Assembly: GCA_002869165.1 (NCBI GenBank) | Contig: PKTK01000001.1 | Coordinates: 434,001-498,000, forward strand | Reading direction: 5' to 3' | Length of the DNA stretch: 64,000 nt | Source of the DNA: Candidatus Parcubacteria bacterium | Lineage (GTDB): Bacteria > Patescibacteria > ABY1 > BM507 > UBA12075 | Shown here: positions 24,912-33,741 of the stretch, in pieces | Position numbering within the stretch: the first letter of the stretch is position 1 | How the letters are laid out: every line of letters begins with the position of its first letter | Position numbers and translations under genes: made by a program | The notes under the pieces: generated by a model | Databases searched by the model: none | What the model was told of the DNA's origin: nothing | The model's input: only the letters and a program-made list of their open reading frames with translations

Positions 24912-25514
24912 CTGAACTATCCAAATTCTATCCAAAATCTAATAGACATGCTCACCCGTCTCCCCGCAGTTGGCCCGAAAACTGCTGAGAGATACGTTTT
25001 TTGGTTTCTTCAGCAAAATAGCAACGATCTTCAGGAGTTCGCCCAAACCATTGCTGAACTCAAAGAAAATACCCTGATTTGCAAGTCATGTTTTGCTGTT
25101 AGCGATACTAATCCTTGTGATATTTGCGTAGACAAAAAAAGAAACCATCAATTAATTTCAGTAGTTTCAAATACCAGAGACATGATTTCTATTGAGTCAA
25201 CTAAGACTTATAACGGCATCTATTTAGTTCTAGGAGGCGTCCTAAATCCCATCAAAGGAATTGAACCTAAAAATCTAAAGGTAAAGGCGCTACTAGAAAA
25301 AATCAAAGAAAACAAAGCCACCGAAGTAATCCTCTGCCTAAACCCCAACATAGAAGGTGAAACCACATCCATCTACCTAGCCAAACAAATCAAAAATAAC
25401 TTCCCCAAGGTAACTGTCACCAAATTGGCCAGAGGTTTAGCTATGGGAGCTGACCTTGAGTACGCTGACGAACAAACTCTAAACAATGCTCTGAAATTCA
25501 GAAATAAAATATAA
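24912..25514 (+). CDS. recR: recombination protein RecR
   Basis: RecR of about 200 residues, acting in RecFOR gap repair. It has a helix-hairpin-helix 'LTRLPAVGPKTAERYVFW', a zinc finger with 'CKSC' and 'CDIC', and a Toprim domain with 'LISVVSNTRDM' and 'LGGVLNPIKGIEP'. The first ATG (24948) would remove about 12 conserved residues. The frame is open to CTG at 24912, which gives 'xNYPNSIQNLIDML', the normal N-terminus. Further upstream is repeat DNA. I use the CTG as start; either CTG initiates or an ATG was changed. Confidence 0.88.
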   Translation: MNYPNSIQNLIDMLTRLPAVGPKTAERYVFWFLQQNSNDLQEFAQTIAELKENTLICKSCFAVSDTNPCDICVDKKRNHQLISVVSNTRDMISIESTKTYNGIYLVLGGVLNPIKGIEPKNLKVKALLEKIKENKATEVILCLNPNIEGETTSIYLAKQIKNNFPKVTVTKLARGLAMGADLEYADEQTLNNALKFRNKI

Positions 25515-25553
25515 GATCCTTGTGCTACTAGTAGTCCCTAGTAGCTTTTAAAT

Positions 25554-25585
25554 AAAATACCACCGGCAAAAGCTGGTGGTATTTA
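25554..25585 (+). terminator. terminator after recR
   Basis: An AAATACCACC / GGTGGTATTT stem followed by a T-rich run. Confidence 0.75.
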
Positions 25586-25681
25586 TTTTTTTATATGTGA
25601 GTACAAATATTTTAATGTAAATATTCTTCCATTCTGTTTTTACTTATACCATCAATAAGACAATCATACTCCTTTTTGCTT

Positions 25682-25713
25682 CTTGGGTCGGTATATCAAT
25701 ATATCGACCCAAG
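25682..25713. repeat. 15-bp inverted repeat with 2-nt loop
   Basis: CTTGGGTCGGTATAT and ATATATCGACCCAAG are complementary except for one wobble pair. It lies alone in the 363-bp gap 25515-25877; nothing else is recognised there besides the recR terminator. It could be an operator or a fossil element end. Confidence 0.75.
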
Positions 25714-25877
25714 CGCTTAAGCAAACTCTCTTTTTTTAGACGTTTTAGCTATACTTTAAGATATTAAAATGTCTTAGTATGATCTATAGTAGCTGCATAA
25801 AAGTGCTACAAAGAAAACCTCAAAATAAAAACGCACCTTTTTAAAAGATGCGTTATATAAAACAGCAATCAGCTTTT

Positions 25878-26606
25878 TTATTCACCTAAGTAGGATTTTG
25901 CAAAAGCGATTTCAGATTCACCTAGGTGAGTCTCTCCCCAGTCTAAGTCTTGATCACTCATTATTTTTTTAGCAAGCAAGAAATCCTCTTCTATGTTTAA
26001 ATATGCTGAAATTTTTTTTGCGTCCTTAACAATTTCGAACACCCTCCACTCTCCATGGTATTTCAGGGACTCTAAAATCTTATCTTCTACTTCCACCATA
26101 TCGGACTCTTGAAAACTAGAACCCAATTCAGTAAGTTTGTTTTGAATTTTTTGATAACCTTCTTCAAGGCAATGATAAGTATTACTACCTTTACCATCGC
26201 ATTTAAGAGTTAACCAATATGCTTCATTTTTTAGATCTGAAATTTTTACATTCTTAAATAATCTTTCCTTTTTTTCTTCTGAAAAACCAATATCAGTGTA
26301 GTTAAGATCATGCTCAAGTAACAAATTATCCAGATTGTTAAGGCTATTGTTAATATCACCATGACCATTCTCAAGTATTATTCCACGCAACATCTTTGAG
26401 GCCTCACTTTTTGCCTCATCGATGTCATTATAATGCGTATGATAGTACTTATTTTCGTCTGCTTCCTCTCCGATGATATCAGAAAAATATTTACTAATCC
26501 CTACCTTAATTGGTTCATAAAAAACAAACCCAGAAACTATATTAAAACTAAGACTCACAATAAAAATTGCCCAAAAAATTTTAGAACTTTTCTTATCCTT
26601 TACCAT
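25878..26606 (-). CDS. hypothetical membrane-anchored protein
   Basis: A 242-residue protein with one N-terminal membrane helix (about 10-30) and a charged, mainly helical extracytoplasmic part. Two Cys residues ('KCDGKGSNTYHCLEEG') may form a disulfide. ATG 26606 has an AAGGAG site upstream and a consensus promoter further out. Family unknown. Confidence 0.7.
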   Translation of the reverse strand: MVKDKKSSKIFWAIFIVSLSFNIVSGFVFYEPIKVGISKYFSDIIGEEADENKYYHTHYNDIDEAKSEASKMLRGIILENGHGDINNSLNNLDNLLLEHDLNYTDIGFSEEKKERLFKNVKISDLKNEAYWLTLKCDGKGSNTYHCLEEGYQKIQNKLTELGSSFQESDMVEVEDKILESLKYHGEWRVFEIVKDAKKISAYLNIEEDFLLAKKIMSDQDLDWGETHLGESEIAFAKSYLGE

Positions 26607-26662
26607 TGCAATTCTCCTTTTTATTAGAATTTATATATTTTAAGGTACAAAAATAACTAATT

Positions 26663-26691
26663 ATTTTAACATTTATTTAAATTTTTGTCAA
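26663..26691 (-). promoter_or_regulatory. promoter of hypothetical gene 25878-26606
   Basis: Minus-strand TTGACA (26686-26691), 17-bp spacer and TAAAAT (26663-26668). The remaining gap to 26902 shows no gene. Confidence 0.75.
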
Positions 26692-26902
26692 TAGCAATGG
26701 TAATACGTACTTATACGTCTCATTTTTTACCAAAAATAGTACTTTATGAATACATACTTTTTTATCATTTAATACAAATTTACTTACATAAATTAATAAC
26801 ATTAAAATAAAAAGGATATCAGGTATAGCCCAGGGACAGTTCTTTGTTTAAATAGAATTCAAATAAGCATTTGCTTATTACCCTGAATTATTATTAATTA
26901 AC

Positions 26903-26933
26903 AAAAAACCGGTTCAAGCTGAACCGGTTTTTT
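26903..26933 (-). terminator. terminator of rplU
   Basis: A 13-bp stem AAAAAACCGGTTC / GAACCGGTTTTTT, symmetric, directly after the rplU stop. Confidence 0.85.
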
Positions 26934-26934
26934 C

Positions 26935-27249
26935 TTATTTGATGGAAATGATTTCTACTTTTGTAAAATGTTGTCTATGTCCTTTATTTCTTAGGTATCT
27001 AGTCTTGTTTTTATATTTTACAACATTGATTTTTTTGTCTTTAGCGTTTTCAAGTACTTTTGCCTCAACTTTTTCTCCTAGGCTTGGTTTACCGATTTGC
27101 ACGTCTTTACCATCTGTTGAAGCTATTAGAAGTGTATCGAATTTTACTTTATCGCCTTCTTTTGTATCAAGTTTTTCAATTTTCAAACTTTCTTTTTCAC
27201 GGACTTTATACTGTTTTCCTCCAGTTTTAATGATTGCAATCTTGCTCAT
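26935..27249 (-). CDS. rplU: 50S ribosomal protein bL21
   Basis: A 104-residue bL21 with the N-terminal 'MSKIAIIKTGGKQYKV' and the C-terminal 'KTRYLRNKGHRQHFTKVEI'. I choose the ATG at 27249 because earlier in-frame ATGs add residues that the family does not have. The usual partner rpmA (bL27) is not adjacent. It is a single-gene unit with its own promoter and terminator. Confidence 0.95.
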   Translation of the reverse strand: MSKIAIIKTGGKQYKVREKESLKIEKLDTKEGDKVKFDTLLIASTDGKDVQIGKPSLGEKVEAKVLENAKDKKINVVKYKNKTRYLRNKGHRQHFTKVEIISIK

Positions 27250-27405
27250 ATATTTTTGCATTAACAAGTGAAACTATATAGTTTTACATTTAGACTTGTT
27301 AAATTAGTTTTATAAACGAAAAAGGCCAGAGCCAGATAGGAGTTGCACTAGTAAGGCAAATTCATCCTAAATGTTGCGTATTACGCACTCATGACCTGTG
27401 TAAAT

Positions 27406-27434
27406 ATACTAACTTAAAAGTTATTTTTTGTCAA
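27406..27434 (-). promoter_or_regulatory. rplU promoter and 150-nt leader
   Basis: Minus-strand TTGACA (27429-27434), 17-bp spacer and TAGTAT (27406-27411). The leader down to 27250 contains a GCGTAATACGC hairpin and a GGCTCTGGCCTTTTT segment that looks attenuator-like. Leaders of L21 genes are autoregulatory in several bacteria; whether this one is cannot be told by eye. Confidence 0.75.
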
Positions 27435-27471
27435 TGTTTTAGTATATATTTAACTAATATTAAATAAAAAA

Positions 27472-28611
27472 TTACTTTTTTGAAATAGCTCCTGCTATCG
27501 CCTTCACCGCATTTTTATCTGTAACTTTGGGTAAAATTTTATTTTTCGTAGGTTTTTTTACTGTATAAGCTAGAGCTGTAGCTGCGCTTATTTTCATTTT
27601 CTCAGTTACCTGCTTTACTCTCGCATCTAACAATCCTCTAAAAATACCAGGGAAAACTAAAGCATTATTTATTTGATTGGGAAAATCAGACCTACCAGTC
27701 CCTACTACAGCAGCACCAGCATTGTAGGCCTCTTCAGGAAATATTTCTGGCTCAGGATTGGCCATGGCAAATATTATTGGATTATCATTCATTGACTGAA
27801 TCATTTTTTTATTTAGTTGCTTTGACTTTGAAACACCAATAAATACATCAGCACCAACCAAAGCATCCTCTTTCCAGCCTTTCATTTTCTTTCGATTGGT
27901 CTTTTTGGCTATCTCTTTTTTGTATTTATTTAGCTCTCGTCTGCCTCCATAGATTATTCCCTGAGAGTCACACAGGATAATATCTTTAACTCCAAAACTC
28001 ATAAGCAATCTAGTAATAGAAATGCCAGCAGCTCCTGCCCCATTCACCACCACCTTAAGCTCTTTCATGACTTTTCCAGTAACTCGACAAGCATTGATAA
28101 GAGCGGCCATAGTTACAATAGCTGTTCCATCCTGGTCATCATGAAAAACTGGAATGTCCAATTCCTTTTCCAGTCTTTCCAATATATCAAAACACCTTGG
28201 TGCTGAAATGTCTTCTAGATTAATTCCCCCAAAACTTGGTTCAATTTGTTTTACAAACTTAATTATCTCATCAACGTCAGTTGTGTTTATTGCCAAAGGG
28301 ATAGCATCTACATCTGCAAAATCCTTAAAAATAGCAGACTTACCTTCCATAACTGGCATCCCAGCTTCTGGTCCAATATTACCTAGACCAAGGATGGCTG
28401 TGCCATCAGTTACAATCGCTACTTGATTGGCCCTATTGGTCAATTCCCAAGTCATTTTAGGTTTTTTGTGTATCTCCATACACACCGCCCCTACTCCTGG
28501 TGTATAGGCCATGGATAGATCTTCGGGCGTTTTTAACGGAGCTTTAGATTTTATCTCAATTTTACCTCTATTTTTTTTATGCAAATCAATTGATTTCTTT
28601 TTTATATCCAT
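27472..28611 (-). CDS. NAD(P)-dependent malic enzyme
   Basis: A 379-residue short-form malic enzyme (malate to pyruvate, CO2 and NAD(P)H). Seen motifs are 'YTPGVGAVCMEI', 'FHDDQDGTAIVTMAAL' with the metal-binding Asp pair, and the nucleotide-binding 'VVNGAGAAGISITRLL'. I start at ATG 28611 ('MDIKKKSIDLHKKNRGKIE'), the normal N-terminus; 26 further upstream codons look non-coding. No phosphotransacetylase domain is fused, unlike E. coli MaeB. It fits a fermentative carbon metabolism together with GAPDH and hydrogenase. Confidence 0.93.
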   Translation of the reverse strand: MDIKKKSIDLHKKNRGKIEIKSKAPLKTPEDLSMAYTPGVGAVCMEIHKKPKMTWELTNRANQVAIVTDGTAILGLGNIGPEAGMPVMEGKSAIFKDFADVDAIPLAINTTDVDEIIKFVKQIEPSFGGINLEDISAPRCFDILERLEKELDIPVFHDDQDGTAIVTMAALINACRVTGKVMKELKVVVNGAGAAGISITRLLMSFGVKDIILCDSQGIIYGGRRELNKYKKEIAKKTNRKKMKGWKEDALVGADVFIGVSKSKQLNKKMIQSMNDNPIIFAMANPEPEIFPEEAYNAGAAVVGTGRSDFPNQINNALVFPGIFRGLLDARVKQVTEKMKISAATALAYTVKKPTKNKILPKVTDKNAVKAIAGAISKK

Positions 28612-28714
28612 ATATTTTACTAACTCAATCTTGTTGTTTTTATTAATTCTTAGTAGTCTAATTATAGTACATATTTTTCTTTTTTTCAAAGCTTAAATTA
28701 TTTTTAAATGTTTA

Positions 28715-28743
28715 TTTACAAATTAAACATTTTTTGTTAATAT
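28715..28743 (+). promoter_or_regulatory. promoter of gene 28799-29341
   Basis: TTTACA (28715-28720), 17-bp spacer and TAATAT (28738-28743), about 50 bp before the start. An ACAGGAGAGG ribosome site follows. Confidence 0.65.
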
Positions 28744-28798
28744 ATTTCAAAAGATTCGATACTTTATTATAAAAAAACCACTACAACAGGAGAGGAAA

Positions 28799-29341
28799 AT
28801 GGAAAAAAATTTTATTGTTATTGATGTTGAAGATGATGGGATTGTAATAAATTATAAAAAATGTTCTAGCAAAGACGATCTTTTAAACCATTTTATTGTA
28901 TATTCAGATGAAGATTTGAAATTAATAATTTCTTTTTTTGTAGAGAATCTCCACTATTTGCCAATTTTTGCCTCAGAGGTATTAGATGAAATCGATAAAA
29001 AATTTCTACCTAAAAATGAAAATGAAATTAATTCAGTGGTAGATGTGTGTTTAGAAAGTAACCAGTTTGACAGCACAGATGGTACATCGATTGGGCATAC
29101 TCCTTCTGAGCCCAAAAAAATTATTCATACGTATGAAAGAATTGGAATAGAAAAAGGTAAAATTGTCTTGGATGGAAGATCTTTTAATTCAACCAAGGAA
29201 TATGAAAACTTTCTGGAAACCATGGATAAAAATGAAAAAGAAGCAATCAAAAAAGGACTTAAAAATTTCGAAAAAGGAATACAGCTACTGCTTGATGATC
29301 TTCAAGATTCAATAGATGAATTAGACTCATATAAGCACTAA
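28799..29341 (+). CDS. hypothetical soluble protein
   Basis: A 180-residue acidic protein without signal or membrane segment. The first half is mixed alpha/beta ('NFIVIDVEDDGIVINYKK'). The last 60 residues are charged helix ('NEKEAIKKGLKNFEKG'). A good ribosome site, promoter and terminator show that it is a real monocistronic gene. No family recognised. Confidence 0.7.
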   Translation: MEKNFIVIDVEDDGIVINYKKCSSKDDLLNHFIVYSDEDLKLIISFFVENLHYLPIFASEVLDEIDKKFLPKNENEINSVVDVCLESNQFDSTDGTSIGHTPSEPKKIIHTYERIGIEKGKIVLDGRSFNSTKEYENFLETMDKNEKEAIKKGLKNFEKGIQLLLDDLQDSIDELDSYKH

Positions 29342-29346
29342 ATTTA

Positions 29347-29375
29347 AAAAACTGCCTAACTCTATGGCAGTTTTT
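29347..29375. terminator. bidirectional terminator
   Basis: An AAAAACTGCC / GGCAGTTTTT stem between two convergent genes. Confidence 0.8.
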
Positions 29376-29385
29376 GTTTTTTTAA

Positions 29386-30588
29386 TCAAAGATATTTTCT
29401 TTTTTTCAACTCTTCAGGAAAATATTCCTGATCTTCTTTGTAGTCATAATCATGGCTATATTTATAACCATTACCATATCCTAAGTTTTTCATTAATTTG
29501 GTAGGCGCATTTCTAATATGCATAGGAACTGGAAGGTTGCCATATTCCTTGACATCACTTCTTGCTTTTTTAATCCCTGTGTATAACTTATTTGATTTGT
29601 CACTTTTAGCTAGATAAACTACAGCTTGCGCTAGTATCACATCACACTCAGGCATACCAATAAAATGACAAGCTTGATACGCTGCTACTGTCTGTTCAAG
29701 TGCTCGTGAATTTGCTAGGCCAATATCTTCTGAGGCTATCCTTATTAATCTTCGAGCAATGTAGAGTGGCTCCTCGCCTGCCTCCATCATCCTGGCTAAC
29801 CAATAAAGAGCGGCATCAGCATCTGAACCACGAATAGATTTGTGTAATGCTGAAATAATATTATAATGTTCTTCCCCATTCTTGTCATAATACAAATTAG
29901 ACCTCTGGAAAGCCTCCTTTATCAGTTTCTCTGTTATACTCTTACTAACTGAGGAAGAATACTCCAAGATATTTAGTGCGGTCCTAGCATCTCCATTACT
30001 TAGTTTGGCAATTAAAGAAATATTTTCTTTAGAGATTTTAATTTTTAGACCTCCAAGACCCTTATCCTTATTAGATAAAGCTTTTTTCAATATCTCTTCT
30101 ATGTGTATGCTACTAAGTTTTTCTAATACAAAAACTCGGCAGCGAGAAAGCAAAGCTCCTCGCACCTCAAAACTAGGATTCTCTGTAGTAGCACCAATCA
30201 AAACAACCGTGCCTCTTTCAATAAAAGGAAGCAAGGCATCCTGTTGAGCCTTGTTCCATCTATGAATCTCATCTATAAAAAGAATCGTCTTCTTACCAAG
30301 ACGTTTGTCCTGTTCGGCTATCTCCAAAATACTCATTAAGTCTTTTTTTCCAGATATAACAGCTGACATTTGTTTAAACTCAGAATCAGTCTGTTCTGCT
30401 ATAATGCTAGCTAAAGTAGTTTTACCTGTTCCTGGAGGTCCCCAAAAAATAATAGAAGGCAGGCTATCACTTTCAATAGCCTTTCTTAATATCTTGTTTT
30501 TCCCAACTATCTCTTCCTGCCCAAAAAAACCTGATAAATCAACAGGTCGCATCCGATCTGCTAATGGATTTTTGTTATAATTAGTCAT
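29386..30588 (-). CDS. rarA: replication-associated recombination protein RarA (MgsA)
   Basis: A 400-residue AAA+ ATPase of the RarA/WRNIP1 family that acts at stalled forks. Motifs are 'NPLADRMRPVDLSGFFGQEE' at the start, Walker A 'WGPPGTGKTTLA', Walker B 'LFIDEIHRWNK', sensor 1 'IGATTENPSFEV' and the C-terminal 'PVPMHIRNAPTKLMK'. I use ATG 30588; 22 codons upstream are repeat-like DNA. It ends with TGA. Confidence 0.95.
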   Translation of the reverse strand: MTNYNKNPLADRMRPVDLSGFFGQEEIVGKNKILRKAIESDSLPSIIFWGPPGTGKTTLASIIAEQTDSEFKQMSAVISGKKDLMSILEIAEQDKRLGKKTILFIDEIHRWNKAQQDALLPFIERGTVVLIGATTENPSFEVRGALLSRCRVFVLEKLSSIHIEEILKKALSNKDKGLGGLKIKISKENISLIAKLSNGDARTALNILEYSSSVSKSITEKLIKEAFQRSNLYYDKNGEEHYNIISALHKSIRGSDADAALYWLARMMEAGEEPLYIARRLIRIASEDIGLANSRALEQTVAAYQACHFIGMPECDVILAQAVVYLAKSDKSNKLYTGIKKARSDVKEYGNLPVPMHIRNAPTKLMKNLGYGNGYKYSHDYDYKEDQEYFPEELKKRKYL

Positions 30589-30650
30589 ATTCCCATTATA
30601 ACCCTTAAAACGCCTAAGCTCAAACAAAAATGTCAAGCAAATAAAAAGTG

Positions 30651-30768
30651 CCATTCAGAGCAATGCGAATAATCTCGTTTTTTCTATTATTTACAAGATG
30701 CTTCGTTTTGTTCAAGATGACACCTAAAAAAGAATATTCTTAATTCTTAATTCTTAATTCTTAATTGA
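30651..30768. repeat. TGCCATTCAGAGCAATGCGAA element plus (TTCTTAA)n
   Basis: A 72-bp inverted element (GTGCCATTCAGAGC...CAAGATGACACC) is followed by about four tandem copies of an 8-bp unit TTCTTAAT (30737-30766). The same combination occurs at 53459-53588. Confidence 0.75.
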
Positions 30769-31470
30769 CTAGTCCCCTCCTCTTCTCCTATCTCTTTCGG
30801 CATATTCATTCACAATAATCTGTGCATCAATCTTCTCAAAATCAGGCCAATACTTTTCTATAAACATAAGTTCAGAATAATTACTTTGCCACAATTGAAA
30901 ACCAGATAGTCTCTTTTCTACACTAGTACGAACAATTATATCAGGATCAATCAAATCTTTTTGGTAGAGGTATTTTTTTATCATTCCTTCATGAACTTGA
31001 TCTACTCCAATATTATTCTTTACCATCTTTTTGATAGCATCAACTAATTCTGCTCTACCGCCATAATTAATACAAATATTTAAAATACCTTTGGTATTGG
31101 TTTTTGTCTTTTCTACTGCTTCCCTGCACACTTCTGGTAAATCTCCAGGTAATTCTTCAATACGACCTGTTATTAAAAGTCTAATATTCCTTTCGTTAAA
31201 TGCTTCAAAATCTTTCGTAAGAGCATTCTTTAATAGTTTCATTAAATAGTTAACTTCCTCCCTTGAGCGACTCCAGTTTTCTGTTGAAAAGGCATAAACC
31301 GACACAATCTCAACACCCAAAGAAAAAAACCACTCAGGTAAATTTATCATCACCTCATATCCTCTTCTGTGACCTTCTATGGTGGGTAAATTTCTTTCTT
31401 TAGCCCATCGTCTATTCCCATCCATTATTAATCCCACATGGATTGGTATTTTTTTTATTTTATCTTCCAT
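30769..31470 (-). CDS. uppS: isoprenyl transferase (undecaprenyl diphosphate synthase)
   Basis: A 233-residue cis-prenyltransferase that builds the C55 lipid carrier for peptidoglycan and surface glycans. The catalytic Asp and phosphate site lie in 'GLIMDGNRRWAKER', followed by 'VYAFSTENWSRSREEV' and the C-terminal 'DIIVRTSVEKRLSGFQLWQ', where most relatives have 'RTSGE.RLSNF'. The C-terminal 'AERDRRRGG' is typical. It ends with TAG, and the DUF167 gene precedes it by 4 bp. Confidence 0.95.
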   Translation of the reverse strand: MEDKIKKIPIHVGLIMDGNRRWAKERNLPTIEGHRRGYEVMINLPEWFFSLGVEIVSVYAFSTENWSRSREEVNYLMKLLKNALTKDFEAFNERNIRLLITGRIEELPGDLPEVCREAVEKTKTNTKGILNICINYGGRAELVDAIKKMVKNNIGVDQVHEGMIKKYLYQKDLIDPDIIVRTSVEKRLSGFQLWQSNYSELMFIEKYWPDFEKIDAQIIVNEYAERDRRRGGD

Positions 31471-31474
31471 ATTT

Positions 31475-31753
31475 TTAAAAATTTTTATTTTTTACAATTT
31501 TAAATAATTTTAATCTAGAACTTGCACCACTTATCAATTTAATATTCTTTTTATCAAGACCAAATTCTTTGACCAAATATTTAATTAACTCTGTATTAGC
31601 CTTACCCTTTTCAGGCACCGCTCCAACTGAAATTTTATATGTCCCATCAGCCATTCTGTCTTTAAACTCTGTTTTACTAGCGTTGGGTACTGCTTTTATT
31701 TTTAAATAAATTTCCCCTTTATTTTTTAGTTCTTTTTTTATTTCCTCAATCAT
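31475..31753 (-). CDS. DUF167 (YggU) family protein
   Basis: A 92-residue small alpha/beta protein of unknown function. The characteristic 'LKIKAVPNASKTEF' and 'VGAVPEKGKANTELIKYL' segments are present. The start ATG at 31753 overlaps the stop of the upstream glycosidase gene by 8 bp, so translation is coupled. Confidence 0.88.
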   Translation of the reverse strand: MIEEIKKELKNKGEIYLKIKAVPNASKTEFKDRMADGTYKISVGAVPEKGKANTELIKYLVKEFGLDKKNIKLISGASSRLKLFKIVKNKNF

Positions 31754-32972
31754 TTTTTTCTCGAAAAAGAATAACATTAGGAACATCTCTGCCTGGTCCT
31801 GACATATACTCATCATTATACCAAAGTGCAGTTGAATATCCACCGTCCAAATTCAAAGCAATATCAACATCCATTTCCTTCAAAATTTCAGCCAGATCAA
31901 GAACTGTGGCGTTATAAACGATAACTAATAATAATTCTCCCTTTTTTCCTTCTTCTGCTCTGTAAGCCAGAGCGTTCCTTGCTGCTTTTGCTGTTTCTTG
32001 TTTTTTATCTACGTCCCATACGATAAGCTGGTTCATGCCATTTTCTATAAGTCTTGGTTTATTACTAATGGCGGCTTGCAAAGTAGCTCCAGTTGAACTT
32101 TCAAAACTAGCCACACTTTCAAATTCTCTTGAGTCTTTATAATAATAAAGATTATTCTCTGTATCAAAGGCCATAACTGGACCAGTAGTCCAATATTTAA
32201 GCTGATCTTCATTTATCAAAACTCCTACCTCAGTATTATATACCGGAGAAAAATAGTAATTTAATTTTGACGAATAAGCCTCAAAATAAGTCCCATTCAT
32301 ACCAATAGTCGCATCATTCTCTACTACAAACTCACCCAAAGTCTTTGCCTGACAATTACTATCGCAATCGCTTTCCATTGCTGTATCAGTGATAATCTCA
32401 AGATTGGGATTATCTAGATCGATTATTACAATATCAGCCTTAAAATTTCCCATACTAGTCTCTAATGTCTTGTGTTCATAACTACTATAAGAATTAAGTG
32501 ATTCGCTCAAACCTGGTTTATGTATTTTCGCTAAATTTTCTCGACTAATACCTAGCGACAATTCTCGCATTACCCGAAAAGCGTCATCAGGTCTACCAAG
32601 AAAATAAAGACGTAAATCATCAGGGTTCATATACCAAGCTTCACCGTTCTCCTCAATCTGCAATAAAATTTTTCCAGAAAGTTTACGTGCCAATTCCAAA
32701 TCACCCTTCAAATCATCTGGCATACCTTCTTTGGCTAATTTCTGAATATTATAATTACTAATACCAAGTCCGAGTTCACGCATTAAAAAAAAGGCATCAG
32801 CGGGCCGCCCCAAAAAATACCTTTTATTATCACTTGGATTTATATACCAAGCTTCACCATCTTTTTCAACATTCAAAAGAATCTTACCAGAAAGCTTCTC
32901 TCCTAATGAAGCAGCTTGAGTAGGTAAGGCAAAACAAAATATAAATAAAAATATAATTAAACTTTTTTGCAT
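31746..32972 (-). CDS. secreted phosphodiester glycosidase-like protein with two 'GEAWY' repeats
   Basis: A 408-residue exported protein. The signal peptide at about 1-20 ends 'LPTQAA'. Two 50-residue repeats follow (about 25-75 and 92-142), each with 'GKILL.(V/I)E..GEAWY.NP', 'YFLGRP.DAF' and 'MREL.LGIS', typical of CPR secreted proteins. The C-terminal half has 'NDATIGMNGTYFEAYS' and 'IALNLDGGYSTALWY', the signatures of the NAGPA/DUF2233 phosphodiester glycosidase fold. Its ATG overlaps the stop of the response regulator (TGATG). It probably trims or binds cell-wall sugars. Confidence 0.85.
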   Translation of the reverse strand: MQKSLIIFLFIFCFALPTQAASLGEKLSGKILLNVEKDGEAWYINPSDNKRYFLGRPADAFFLMRELGLGISNYNIQKLAKEGMPDDLKGDLELARKLSGKILLQIEENGEAWYMNPDDLRLYFLGRPDDAFRVMRELSLGISRENLAKIHKPGLSESLNSYSSYEHKTLETSMGNFKADIVIIDLDNPNLEIITDTAMESDCDSNCQAKTLGEFVVENDATIGMNGTYFEAYSSKLNYYFSPVYNTEVGVLINEDQLKYWTTGPVMAFDTENNLYYYKDSREFESVASFESSTGATLQAAISNKPRLIENGMNQLIVWDVDKKQETAKAARNALAYRAEEGKKGELLLVIVYNATVLDLAEILKEMDVDIALNLDGGYSTALWYNDEYMSGPGRDVPNVILFREKND

Positions 32973-33346
32973 CAACTTAAATACTGCTTAACTTTCTCGT
33001 GCAGTTCATCAAGTGTTACATTTACTTTAATTAAATATTCTTTTGCGCCCAATTTCTTACATTTAAAAAGACTAACCCCATCGCTCTTGTTTGATACAAC
33101 CAAAACCGGTATATTTTCAGTAAGACCCTTTTTGTGCATAGCCTCCAAAACCTCTTCTCCATTCATCTCTGGCATTAAAATATCCAAGATAACCAAATCA
33201 GGACCAATACTTTCAATTAATTCTAATCCTTCTTTGCCATTATCTGCTGTCATTACATTATAACCATAAGATTCAAAGCCTTTTTTAAAAGCTCCTTGTA
33301 TTGCTTTTTCGTCTTCTACAATTAATATTGTTTTTTGATTATCCAT
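32972..33346 (-). CDS. single-domain response regulator
   Basis: A 124-residue CheY-like receiver with no output domain. The acidic pair lies in 'ILIVEDEKAI', the phosphoacceptor Asp in 'PDLVILDILMPEMNG', the Ser/Thr switch in 'PVLVVSNKS' and the Lys in 'KEYLIKV'. I start at ATG 33346. It is complete, in contrast to the receiver at 6291-6677. No histidine kinase is adjacent. Confidence 0.92.
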   Translation of the reverse strand: MDNQKTILIVEDEKAIQGAFKKGFESYGYNVMTADNGKEGLELIESIGPDLVILDILMPEMNGEEVLEAMHKKGLTENIPVLVVSNKSDGVSLFKCKKLGAKEYLIKVNVTLDELHEKVKQYLS

Positions 33347-33398
33347 TTTATTAATATTACACAATTAAATTTAACATTTTTTTTAAAAAAATACAAAT

Positions 33399-33740
33399 TT
33401 ATTTGGTTGAAAATAATTTATGCAATAGAAATGAAATTATCGATAAAACTATACTAAATAAAAAAGCAGTTAAAAATGAATCAACACTAAAATCTTGAAT
33501 AACCGAAGAAGCCAAAACTATGATCAAAGAATTAATAACAAATATAAACAAGCCTAGTGTTACTATTGTTATTGGCAAAGTAAGAATTACTAAAATTGGC
33601 TTTAAAACTATATTAAGAAAAGCTAAGAATAAAGCTAGCCACAAAGCTATCCAAAAGCTTCCCACACTTACACCTGGAATAATATAGGCACTTAGCATAA
33701 TAGCCAAAGCCTGAACTATCCATTTTAGAAATATATTCAT
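33399..33740 (-). CDS. phage-holin-family (4-TMS) membrane protein
   Basis: A 113-residue protein with four membrane helices and 'NIVLKPILVILTLPITIVT', which matches the widespread 'phage holin family' / PF04020-type proteins. These are normal chromosomal genes of unknown role. ATG 33740 is preferred over a GTG 9 bp upstream that overlaps the previous stop. Confidence 0.85.
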   Translation of the reverse strand: MNIFLKWIVQALAIMLSAYIIPGVSVGSFWIALWLALFLAFLNIVLKPILVILTLPITIVTLGLFIFVINSLIIVLASSVIQDFSVDSFLTAFLFSIVLSIISFLLHKLFSTK

Positions 33741-33741
33741 A

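Noticed and set aside
32972..33346. Two-component system with the neighbouring genes
   Set aside because: No histidine kinase or output regulator is adjacent; it is a stand-alone receiver coupled to a glycosidase gene.
33399..33740. Prophage remnant (holin)
   Set aside because: This holin-named family is widespread in chromosomes, and no other phage gene is in the window.
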